From assembly GCA_958450325.1 (NCBI GenBank), contig OY288262.1:10389081-10453080 (forward strand): a stretch of 64,000 nucleotides of DNA. Reading direction: 5' to 3'. This stretch comes from Agrostemma githago (lineage: Eukaryota; Streptophyta; Magnoliopsida; Caryophyllales; Caryophyllaceae). The notes under the pieces were generated by a model. That model was given only the letters and a program-made list of their open reading frames with translations, searched no databases and had not been told where the DNA came from. How positions within the stretch are numbered: the first letter of the stretch is position 1; the number at the start of each line of letters is the position of its first letter. Positions 38,865-48,063 of this stretch are shown piece by piece. The position numbers and the translations under genes were made by a program.

Positions 38865-39150
38865 TACAAATTTTCAACATGCACAACAAATATGTAAAAA
38901 TGTCGACATGTACAACAGATGTTAACTTATGTACATAAAAAAAGTCACTACTTTAAGTATGTAAAAAATTGACAAACACAACAGATATTATGTTATGTAC
39001 ATCAAAACAGACCCTGTTTAAAATATGTACATCAAAAGCTTTTATACGGGTAGTTTTGTCAATACATAATGTACATATGTACATCAAAGCAAACATTTCT
39101 ATAACCATGTACAAATTCCAACATGTGCAACATATAGTAACTTATTTACA
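38865..39150 (+). repeat. 67-bp repeat, cluster 6
   Basis: Four degraded copies. Beyond them, 39,150-39,761 is AT-rich and dense in gtacata motifs (for example gtacatattagtcat repeated near 39,227, 39,273 and 39,504) but shows no gene. Confidence 0.75.
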
Positions 39151-39761
39151 TCGAAAAAGGCACGGTTGTATATATATAAGAAGCTTTTATACGGTTATAT
39201 TAAAAATAATGTACATATTGAAACAAGTACATATTAGTCATCAATACATAATGTACATATTTAAATATCAACTGTACATATTAGTCATAGTAATAACCAA
39301 GAACAAGGTTGTACATATTTCTATAATTGTTGTTCATAACTTAGCTAGTTACATATTACTGGAATAAAATCATAAGTTTTTCTAATTAAATTTATGGGGC
39401 AGTTGAACACAATTATATACACTATGTATATAAAGTATGTCATTTATATAAACTATGTATATCATATCTATTATATACACTATATGTACATACTTACACA
39501 TCAGCTTTACATATTAGTCATAGTAATAACCGTGAACATGGTGTACATATTTCAATAATTGTTTTACATAAGTTACTCTAATTAGATTTATGTTTACTGA
39601 AGCACTCATAATCCGTCAAACATAGCCTTATGTACAAATACATATAAAAACGCGTGATAAGTAAATAATTTTATAACAAGTGTACATAAGTTCAAATTAA
39701 CTTGAGATTCATCTTTCATATAGTTCAAACATTACATATATAAGGAAAAAACAAAATACAG

Positions 39762-40316
39762 TTATATATCTGGATAAAAATTTGTTGGCTCAAACAGATA
39801 TTCAGCAAAGGTAGATGATCGACGAAAATCTTCAGGAGAAGAACCATGAAGATGAACTACATCTTCTGGAGATGCAAGTCGAAGTTGCATATAGTGTAGC
39901 ATATCTCTACAAAGCAGATCTTTAGTCAGATAGCATCTGCATTCCTTTAACAGCAAGACACCATTCCTATGAAGAGAAAGTAATCCATTGTTAATGCTTG
40001 CATGCACACTCATACTGTACTCCATTTCTAAGAGAAGAGAATGAGGATGTGCCAAAAGTATTTGAGCCCATCTTTTGCAAACAAGACTCAATTTTGCAAA
40101 CTCTTTCTTTCTAAAAGTAGGGTTGACCTTTCTGAAAATTATTTCCATTATATTTTCATTTTCAAAAACCTTTTCAAGTGATTCAACATATGGACTTGAA
40201 ATAGGTCCATGAGAATCGGTAAATATAAAAGGCAACTTCTCCTTCTTTTGAGAAGCAAACCACAGTTTATGTTGTTGCCTAATATCGTATATCTTTCCAT
40301 CACATGTAATATTCAT
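39762..40316 (-). CDS. F-box-like small protein, about 184 aa
   Basis: An uninterrupted single exon. I choose the start at 40,316 (MNITCDGKIYDIRQQH) rather than an in-frame ATG at 40,430. The stretch between them is CT-rich like a plant 5' leader, and a TATA box on the minus strand near 40,420 would place transcription start inside it. A degenerate F-box lies at about residues 62-98 (NENIMEIIFRKV ... LVCKRWAQILL). It is followed by the family block LLKECRCYLTKDLL and LHYMQLRL. It is a diverged relative of the proteins at 38,100 and 44,107. Substrate and partner are unknown. Confidence 0.6.
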   Translation of the reverse strand: MNITCDGKIYDIRQQHKLWFASQKKEKLPFIFTDSHGPISSPYVESLEKVFENENIMEIIFRKVNPTFRKKEFAKLSLVCKRWAQILLAHPHSLLLEMEYSMSVHASINNGLLSLHRNGVLLLKECRCYLTKDLLCRDMLHYMQLRLASPEDVVHLHGSSPEDFRRSSTFAEYLFEPTNFYPDI

Positions 40317-40417
40317 CTTTTGTTGAGAAAGGAAGAGAGAAAAAGGGATACAGAGAGAGACACACAAAAAGATAGGGAAACAGAGAGACAAATTGAGAAT
40401 TTGTTGAGAATGTGGGA

Positions 40418-40426
40418 TTTTATAGC
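40418..40426 (-). promoter_or_regulatory. TATA box of the F-box-like gene at 39,762
   Basis: On the minus strand the sequence reads gctataaaatccc, about 105 bp upstream of the chosen ATG, and is followed by a CT-rich leader. Position and sequence fit a plant core promoter. Confidence 0.5.
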
Positions 40427-40840
40427 ACAAGTTTTTAATTTTTTAATGTTCTGAGACAGATTATGTGCACCAAAACAGAAGGTTCGTAGTACATAAATTT
40501 CAATGTATAAGAGAGTGAAATGTGTATAAAATGTATAGAGCAAAGAATTGACCAATGTATAAAATGTATATAAGACAGATTATGTACAAAGAAACTTATT
40601 AATGTATAAGGCAGTGATTTACCAATGTATAAAATGCGTTAAATGTAGTACATAAATTAAAATTGAAGTAAAGGTGAATAGTCTGTACACACATAAATTC
40701 TGGATTCTATTAGACACAATTATTAACTTTGGTAAATGAGGTATTTCATGGGTGAATTAAAACGTGTCTATCATGCAATAAATAAATATCTCAAAATTGC
40801 AGGAGTAATTACAAAGGGAGTTGAGTGGACTTTCAATCAG

Positions 40841-40851
40841 TTATATATATA
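40841..40851 (+). promoter_or_regulatory. TATA box of the XS-domain gene
   Basis: ttatatatatac lies about 75 bp upstream of the ATG at 40,923, with an A-rich leader between them. This is a normal plant spacing. Confidence 0.45.
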
Positions 40852-40922
40852 CTCCTCAAGTTAAGATTGAGAGTAGTTAAACTTTGAAAATTTAAAAAAA
40901 AAAAAACAAAAAACCCAAAAAA

Positions 40923-41677
40923 ATGTATGTAGAACTGATGTACCCTCATAAATGCATTATTGCAAATTTACCATTTGAGGTGGTTGATAACAAGGTTACC
41001 AGTAGATCACTAACTGGTTTAAGGAACAGGTTAATTTGTGTAATAAATACTTACATGCATTGAATTAGAAATCATATACAAAGCTTTTATTAGATAAATT
41101 GTGTTTTTGTACATAGCTAATAGATAAATCTATACTGTTTTAATGTTACATAAATTGTTGGGATAGATTAATACATACTGTATTATTTAAGTACAATATT
41201 TACATACTGTATTAAATAACTGGTAGTTTTGTTGTACATAGATTAGTATATACTGTACATACTAGTAGATCACTAACTGGTTTAAGGAACAGGTTAACTG
41301 CCTTGGGTTATCCGGTGGAGAAGATTATGCTAAAGTGGATTTCCAGTCCAAATGGCCCGATCTTCACCAGAGCTGCAGTAATTTGTTTCAAGAGCGGTTA
41401 TCAGAACTACCTCCACGCGTATAAGCTGCAACGAGCCTTTGAAGACATCGGAAAAGGCAAACCTGAAATGGGGATGCAGATTCATCCATACGACGGACCT
41501 CGCTGTTGGGTTGCCTCTTGGATGGATGACCAATATCTGTCCAGGGACACAGACTACAGGATGGTTCCCCTGACGTTGAGGGGAGAAGGTGGATATTTGG
41601 CAGACATGACGGATATCTGCCACTATGAGATCTGCCTGGAGGCCTTGTGGCAGATTTACCCAAACTTCTACCCTTGA
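40923..41677 (+). CDS. XS-domain protein, two exons, 163 aa
   Basis: Exon 1 40923-41029 and exon 2 41293-41677 join across a 263-bp GT-AG intron to give an open frame of 164 codons including the stop. The product starts MYVELMYPHK and is almost entirely one XS-like domain: IIANLPFEVV, LRNRLTALGY, a central segment with AVICFKSGYQNYLHAYKLQ then FEDIGKGKPE (compare the FE..H.GK region of XS proteins), GPRCWVASWMDD (the G.W.A..DD signature), and LRGEGGYLADMTDI. XS domains occur in SGS3 and in FDM/IDN2-type proteins of RNA silencing, where they bind RNA. Here the zinc-finger, coiled-coil and XH parts are absent, so this is a stand-alone or truncated member. The coding part is much richer in GC than its surroundings. 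A good donor (ctag|gtaagt) follows the stop at 41,690, so a 3' exon or 3'UTR intron may have existed. Confidence 0.62.
41001..41297 (+). repeat. 34-bp direct repeats bounding the intron of the XS gene
   Basis: The same 34 bases (agtagatcactaactgg then tttaaggaacaggttaa) occur at 41,001-41,034 and 41,264-41,297. Each copy contains ag|gt. Splicing from the first to the second removes exactly one repeat plus the 229 bp between them and leaves the frame intact. Confidence 0.9.
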
Positions 41678-43035
41678 AAAGATGATCTAGGTAAGTGATC
41701 GAGGAACCCTAGGATATGGATGTTATTTTGCAAGCATATGAATTTTTGTGCATATGCAGTTACTGTTAACTCGGATTGTAATTCTAATCCTACTTTGGAT
41801 GTATTGTACTGCAATTATTGATCACTTACATTTTGGAAGGAACTGATTATAGTATGAATGTTAATTACGTATTTGACGTATGTGTTCTTGGTAGTACTGA
41901 TCTGTACTGAGTATGCATGCAATTTTTGGTGAATAACTTCCAGTTCAATCGATATGAACAAGGGGCTTGGAATAATTCTCAAATCCCTCAAATCTCCACT
42001 ACCCCTTTTGATGCAATGTTAAGGTTCATAGAGAGAGGAGTAGATGTTGGTAAAGAATGCAAACGGTCATTATCAATTTTACATAATTTCATATGAGATG
42101 TACATATCTCAACTAGTTATCCATGTACAATTTTCACCATGTACAACAAATATTAACTTATGTGCATCAAAACGGACACTGCTTTAACCATCATAGGACA
42201 TTAGAATTTGGAGTGTACATAAAGTAATTTTTAGTGTACATAGGGTATTATATGTTGTACATAAAGAAATTAATCAAGTAATACAAATTCATTTCAGTGC
42301 GAAATCCCAATATTGACATTGGAGTTCAAACAAGTTAAATTTAATGAGCAACCAGCCCATAATCTAGAGTCGGGCAACCAGTCCATCAAATATTTTATTT
42401 ATAAATAAAATATATTGACCTTTAATTTACTGACCTTTAGTTCAAACAATACACACTGCTTTATATATACTTGAAATATAGCATTTTATATGTACATATA
42501 TCCTTTAAAAGAAACACTGCTTTCAGACATGTATCATGTGCAACGCACATTTACTTATGTACACCAATACACAGTATAAGTTTATGTACAACACAGTATA
42601 ACTTTATGTACATAGTATTTACTGTTTTAATATACATAAATTACATTAACATTAAAACAATTTTAAAACACACCATTAATAATATTTTAAATATAGAATC
42701 GACAATGCTATACCTTTGAATATGTGCAGTACAACTTATATACAATAAATCGTAAGTTATGTAACATTACTTTGATTCATTATGTACTACAACTTAATAG
42801 AGTATACCATAATCAATACTTTGAAATGAAAAGTCGCCTGGGGTAGTTGAGTATGAAAAAGTCATGATTACTTTGCAGTCAGTATTACTTTAGAATATTA
42901 AAAATAGTTTTTTATGGTTAAAATAATACTCTTACTCTATACTTTGACAGTGCTATACCTATTATGTACAGTAAAACAACAAAACATAGAAGACTAAACT
43001 CCCTTTGTGAGTATTTAATACCCCAACTCCATTTC
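41678..43035. other. AT-rich spacer with possible 3' exon remnant
   Basis: An acceptor-like ttccag at 41,938-41,943 precedes about 150 bases open in one frame (FNRYEQGAWNNS ... LRFIERGVDVGKECKRS). It might be a former 3' exon of the XS gene, but joining it from the donor at 41,691 does not hold the frame. The rest, to 43,035, is AT-rich with degraded gtacatc units (near 42,150 and 42,530) and no gene. Confidence 0.4.
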
Positions 43036-43038
43036 AAA

Positions 43039-43153
43039 TAAAATCTTTAGCAAATTTTTCCTTAGTACCTCAGATGAATTGGTGCAAATTATATGTTCAT
43101 TAACTTGCACTAATTCATCTAAGGTACTAAAGACAAATCAGCTAAAGAATTTA
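43039..43153. repeat. Inverted repeat made from Ulp1-gene exon 3 sequence
   Basis: Arms 43,039-43,089 and 43,102-43,153 are imperfect reverse complements (about 51 nt, roughly four in five matching) around a 12-base loop. The right arm resembles plus-strand 30,400-30,450 in exon 3 of the downstream Ulp1 paralogue (gcaccaatt ... gtacc ... gactaaagac). Confidence 0.72.
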
Positions 43154-43498
43154 TTTGCATGGTATTTGATGGATAATTATAATTATTTCTAATTAAATAA
43201 TACAAAGAGGAATGTATTGTAGGTGTGGGTGTGCTTTCGTCAATTTATACTGTAAGTGGCAAAAAGTCATTAATTAGAAAAAAAAGAAGGTATACATGGG
43301 GAAGGTATAACTGGTGTAGGTATACATGAGAGAATATAAATGCTGATGGTCAAGAGCATCCTTTCCCAAAATGACAAACGTGTCCAAGTACAATTGTATG
43401 TTTTTATATCGTCAATGTAAAAACTGTCATTAATTTGTACTGGGGAAGGTAATTTTTTGGGGAAGATATGTCATTAAATGCTTCACTGTACATTGTAT

Positions 43499-43521
43499 CT
43501 TACCCGAACCCCAATTCCTAG
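43499..43521. pseudogene. Short exon-3 fragment of the Ulp1 gene family
   Basis: cccgaaccccaattcct matches plus-strand 30,830-30,846 of exon 3 in the downstream Ulp1 gene. On its own it is too short to be sure, but other exon 3 pieces lie on both sides. Confidence 0.4.
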
Positions 43522-43559
43522 ATAACAGTGTACATTGTTTTATACACTGTTATAACTTT

Positions 43560-43765
43560 GAACATATGTGCAACAGATATTATGTTATGTACATCAAAAC
43601 ATACATTGTTATAACTATGCATAAATTGCGAACATGTGCAACAGATATCAACTTTTGTACATCAAAATAAACACTATTTTTACTATGTAAAAATATCAAT
43701 ATGTACAACAGATATCTACTTATGTACACCAAAACAAACACTATTTTAACTATGTATTTTAAAAT
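43560..43765 (+). repeat. 67-bp repeat, cluster 7
   Basis: Three tandem copies (atgtgcaacagatattatg - ttatgtacatcaaaacatac - attgttataactatgca). Confidence 0.85.
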
Positions 43766-44106
43766 TTAAATTTATATTCCAATTTACATCACACTTTACA
43801 TCAAAAGACATACAGTATATTCCACTAATTAATGCATATATTACACTACATAATGTATATATTCATATTCCATCTAAAGACATAATAAAGTCTAGGTGGG
43901 GAAGGTATAACTGGGGTAGGTATGAGATGGGGTTGGTAAAGTAATGTATATCCACGCGTAAAGAACCAAGCTGTTGTAGGCAATTAATACGAAGACTATT
44001 CAGTAAATTCAAAGACTTCTGAAGTTGAAATATTGTATCAACTTTACAGTACTTGTTTATACATCTTTCCATTTCACCTTTTTCTCTTCATCTCATTAAT
44101 AAAACC

Positions 44107-44633
44107 ATGAAAATATTGTGTAAGGGATGGGCGAAGAATAATGAAATTGAAGATAGAGTAACAACCATTAATAAGAGCAAGGAACAAAAAATTAATCATC
44201 TATCTTTCATTTATAATCATCATCATGAAGTTGAAATACATGGAAGACGATTTTCATCAACAATTGAAGTAATGTGCAATGAAGATTTCATGGAAAAATC
44301 TTTCAAAGGCTTCCCTCTGATTATGACAAAGCTAACATGGCTATGGTTTGCAAGAGGTGGTCCCAAATGTTTCTATTACGGTCCGATGCACCAAAATGGA
44401 ATATAGATTATAATAGAAGATTGGGAACAACTCATATTAAAGGAATGACTACTGTTCGTAGAGATGGAATTGAAGTTTCCAAAAGATGTAGATGTTATTT
44501 GACGAACAATATGCATGCTAGAAAATTATTGCACAGCTTTCAACTTGGATCTGAAGAAAATGAACATTTGAAGATTATTGAATCTACGGAAGAGGAAGAT
44601 TACAGATCACATTTTTCTTTAAGAGATTATTAA
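44107..44633 (+). pseudogene. F-box-like gene, frameshifted copy
   Basis: It starts MKILCKGWAKNNEIEDR, closely matching the start of the gene at 38,100-38,687. The frame holds through VMCNEDFMEKSF and breaks near 44,306, at aaaggcttccc. From there the homologous protein continues in another frame (DYDKANMAMVCKRWSQMFL ... SKRCRCYLTNNMHARKLLH) to a stop at 44,631-44,633. One missing base explains the break. The C-terminus is about 20 residues shorter than in its relative. Orientation is opposite to the other two family members. It is probably inactive unless the indel is a sequencing error. Confidence 0.72.
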
Positions 44634-44819
44634 AAAGGATGTAGATTAAGTAAAATTCTCTATAGCCAAGAAGAAATTTTCATGATTGAATGACTTATTC
44701 TATGGAGTGATTAATTAGCCAACCATTTGTATGTTTTGGGATTTTCATTCATAAGTACTGTTTTAGGAATGTCTACTTATGGTTGTGACTTGTGGTAGGA
44801 ACTCCCTTTTATTCAGAAA

Positions 44820-44985
44820 GTAACTTATGTACACCCGTTTATCAACTTATATGCATTCCTTATGTTCAATATGTACAACAGATATCTACTTATGTACATC
44901 AAAATAGACATTACTTTAAATATGTAAAAATATCAACATGTGCAACAGATATCAAATTATGTACATTAAAACAGACGGTACATTA
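44820..44985 (+). repeat. 67-bp repeat, cluster 8
   Basis: Two to three copies directly after the frameshifted F-box-like gene and directly before the NO VEIN-like fragment. Confidence 0.8.
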
Positions 44986-44992
44986 ATTCAGT

Positions 44993-45124
44993 GAAGGAAG
45001 AAGGCTACAAAGAGGAACGACGTCAATTGGAGTTTTCGCTTTCCTCCCAACCTCAATGGTCACAAACTTCCCGTTTGTGATTCAGGCAGATTTTATCCTT
45101 GCTTCTTCTCGGGAGACTATTAAA
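44993..45124 (+). pseudogene. Fragment of a NO VEIN/sacsin-like GHKL ATPase gene
   Basis: In one frame this reads EGRRLQRGTTSIGVFAFLPT, then SMVTNFPFVIQADFILASS and RETIK. That is the conserved segment of plant NO VEIN-like (histidine kinase/HSP90-like ATPase) proteins, which normally have over 1,500 residues. Only about 44 codons are present, in good condition but with no start, splice sites or flanking domains. It abuts a piece of Ulp1-gene exon 3 at its 3' side (ctccttctggttaactaag near 45,136). It looks like a captured or translocated gene fragment. Confidence 0.62.
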
Positions 45125-45260
45125 TCTCCACTCTCCTTCTGGTTAACTAAGATGTGTTGGAGAATTGGGTTTGACATCTTACCACCCATGATCCTAGTTG
45201 ACAAACGGGCTCTATGGTAGTTAGCCACTCATGATCCTAGTTGACAAGAGGGTAAAGACT
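45125..45260. pseudogene. Rearranged Ulp1-gene exon 3 fragment
   Basis: cttctggttaactaagatg and gggtttgacatcttac match the fragment at 46,589-46,640, which itself derives from exon 3 of the Ulp1 gene family. A local direct repeat (catgatcctagttgacaa at about 45,188 and 45,229) follows. Confidence 0.55.
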
Positions 45261-45289
45261 CAAGAGGAAGTATCAAAAGCATCTAATGT

Positions 45290-46250
45290 TACGTACATCA
45301 AAACATATACTGTTATAACTATGCATAAATTGTGAACATGTGCAACAGATATCTACTTATGTACATCAAAATAGACACTACTTTAAATATGTAAAAATAT
45401 CAACATGTACAACAGATATAAAGTTATGTACATCAAAACAGACGGTGCTTTAACTAGTTACAGATTTTGAACATGTGAAACAGATATCAAGTTATATACA
45501 TCAAAACAGACGGTGCTTTGACAATGCATAAATTGTGAACATGTGCAACAGATATCAACTTATGTACATCAATTCAGACACTGTTTTAAGTATGTAAAAA
45601 TATCAATATGTGCAACAGATATCTACTTATGTACATCAAAATAGAAACTACTTTAAATATGTAAAGATATCAACATGTACAACAGATACCAAGTTATGTA
45701 CATCAAAAGATATACTGTTATAACTATGCATAAATTGTAAACATGTGCAACAGATATCAACTTATGTACATCAAAACAGACACTATTTTTACTATGTAAG
45801 AATATCAATATGTACAACTGATACCTACTTACGTACAACAAAACATACACTATTTTTACTATGTACAAATATCAACATGTACAACAGATATCAAGTTATG
45901 TACATCAAAACAGACGGTGCTTTAACTATTTACAGATTTTGAACATGTGCAACAGATATCAAGTTATGTACATCAAAACAGACGGTGCTTTAATTATGTA
46001 AAATTATCGATATGTACAACATATGTTAACTTATGTACATCAAAACAGACACTACTTTAAATATTTAAAAATATCAACATGTACAACAGATATCAAGTTA
46101 TGTACATCTAAAAAGACGGTGCTTTGACAATGTACTAATTGTGAATATGTGCAACGGATATAAACTTATGTACATCAAAAAAGACGGTGCTTTGACAATG
46201 TACAAATTGTGAACATATCCAAAAGATATCAACCTATGTACATCAATTAC
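45290..46250 (+). repeat. 67-bp repeat, cluster 9 (long array)
   Basis: About fourteen tandem copies with unit lengths of 66-68 bp. For example, the aagttat/aacttat position recurs at 45,421, 45,489, 45,557 and 45,624. Unit order: ttatgtacatcaaaacagac - ggtgctttgacaatgtac - aaattgtgaacatgtgcaac - agatatcaac. Three subfamilies alternate (gctttgacaatg, gctttaactattt, tactttaaatatg), as expected of repeated local duplication. Confidence 0.93.
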
Positions 46251-46489
46251 TCCGTATATATTGTCGAATCATAAATTATATAGAGTATACACTATATAAT
46301 TACTCCGTATGTATTGTCATATTTTTAATTAAAAAACAAAAGGTACATATTAAAGTGGTTCATTGTACATATTTCTATATTACTTACACATAACACTTTT
46401 CAGCACCTAAAAGAAAATGAAAGATTACAAGTACAACTGAACTAAGCATCATAGTACTTGTTTATTTGCTCATTTGCATTTCCCTGCCA

Positions 46490-46863
46490 CATATCAGTAT
46501 CTTTAAGCTAGGAATTGAACTAACACTCCCATGTATAAAAACAGAGCATATGTAAACGATGAAGTTCCTCTTGGATAAATCTCCACCCTGCTTCTGGTTA
46601 ATTAAGATGTGTGTGGAGATTTGGGTTTGACATCTTACAACCTTTAAACTAATCCCTAAATGTCTTAACCAAATGACGATAGATTTATCAGATTTATCAT
46701 CATATTCAGCGAGAACAACGTCAATAAATCACTATGGGACAAATTGCCGTGTTTCTCGCTGAATATGATGATAAATCTGATAAGTATTGTCAATTGGTTA
46801 AGACATTTAGGGATCAGTTTAAGGGTGTTGTAAGATGTGAAACCCAATTCTCCAACACATCTT
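46490..46863. pseudogene. Folded-back Ulp1-gene exon 3 fragment
   Basis: Read on the minus strand, 46,600-46,490 encodes QGGDLSKRNFIVYICSVF and SIPSLKIL, clearly related to exon 3 of the two intact-length Ulp1 paralogues. Next to it, arms 46,604-46,715 and 46,753-46,863 are near-perfect reverse complements, about 111 bp each with a 37-base spacer. The plus-strand arm reads LAEYDDKSDKYCQLVKTF, the same exon 3 region in sense. So one fragment is present in both orientations. Confidence 0.8.
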
Positions 46864-46989
46864 GAAGTTGTACCCTTGATGAAACCGAAGAATGTCGTCT
46901 CTAGTTTCGACACGTTATACCCTCACGGATTTGTACCATTCAAGGGACTATAACGGTATCATATAACCCTGTGTTGATAACAGATCAAC

Positions 46990-47450
46990 ACAGGACTTGA
47001 ACTTGCACCAATTCATCTGAGGTACTAAAGACAAATCAACTAAACATTTTTTTTGGAATAGTTCGTGATGAAATAACTCCATGAACATCTTCAATTCTCA
47101 TTATTAATTAAATTTAATAATAAAGTAGTACTTTTAATGCTTATGATAATATTTTTATAGTAGTTGCGGATGATAATATTTGAATTATAAAATATTGTAG
47201 AATATTATATTTATAAATTAGATGATAATATTTTGATAGTTGTAGGGTTGTAGTAGGGAACGGAAGGATTATGGATGTGTTTGCGTGTGTGGATGTGTTT
47301 TTATACTGTGAATGTGAAAACTGTCATCAATTTGAAATGCTCCACGCGTTATACTATAATTAATTTGTACTGGGGAAGGTACTTTTTGGGGAAGATATGT
47401 CATTAAATGTTCCACGCGTTAAAAGCATCATTTCCCATATTAACAAAGTT
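46990..47450. other. Exon 3 scrap plus a local segmental duplication
   Basis: 46,995-47,043 repeats the arm sequence of the inverted repeat at 43,102 (cttgcaccaattcatc ... gtactaaagacaaatcaac). 47,300-47,430 shares gtactggggaaggta, ttttttgggg and aagatatgtcattaaatg with 43,420-43,480, so the two intergenic segments are duplicates. No gene is seen. Confidence 0.6.
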
Positions 47451-47454
47451 ACGT

Positions 47455-47885
47455 AAAATTAGACACTATTTTTACTATCTAAAAATATCAACATGTACAA
47501 CAGATATCACGTTATGTACATCAAAACAGACGGTGTTTTAACTATTTACAGATTTTTAACATGTGCAGTAGATACCAAGTTATGTACATCAAAACATATA
47601 CTGTTATAACTATGCATAAATTGTAAACATTTGCAACAGATATCAACTTATGTACATCAAAATAGACACTATTTTTACTATGTAAGAATATCAACATGTA
47701 CAACAGATATCAAGTTATGTACATCAAAACAGACGGTCCTTTAACTATTTACAGATTTTGAACATGTGCAACAGATATCAAGTTATGTACATCAAAACAG
47801 ACGGTGCTTTGACAATGTACTAATTGTAAACATGTGCAATAGATATCAACTTATGTACATCAATTCAGACACTGTTTAAACCATC
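47455..47885 (+). repeat. 67-bp repeat, cluster 10
   Basis: About six tandem copies, again in the plus orientation, upstream on the coordinate axis of the FAR1-like gene's 3' end. 47,885-48,063 holds nothing further that I recognise. Confidence 0.9.
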
Positions 47886-48063
47886 TATATCTGTTGTATA
47901 AGTAGAATTGCTGAACATAAGTTTAAACCATGGTACAAACAGAATTGTTGTATAAACAGATGTACGTCATAACAGATGTTCATATAATAAATCATTTTCA
48001 ATTTTCAATTTATTATATTTAGAATATATTAAAATTGAGTAAAATTAAGAGAATGCATTATTA

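Noticed and set aside
39150..39761. Possible small genes in AT-rich gtacata-dense DNA
   Set aside because: Frames are made of repeated short motifs with no domain, no splice structure and no codon bias that I can see.
41330..41663. Minus-strand open frames opposite the XS-domain exon
   Set aside because: They are antisense shadows of the GC-rich exon; the plus strand has the domain signature, splice sites and TATA box.
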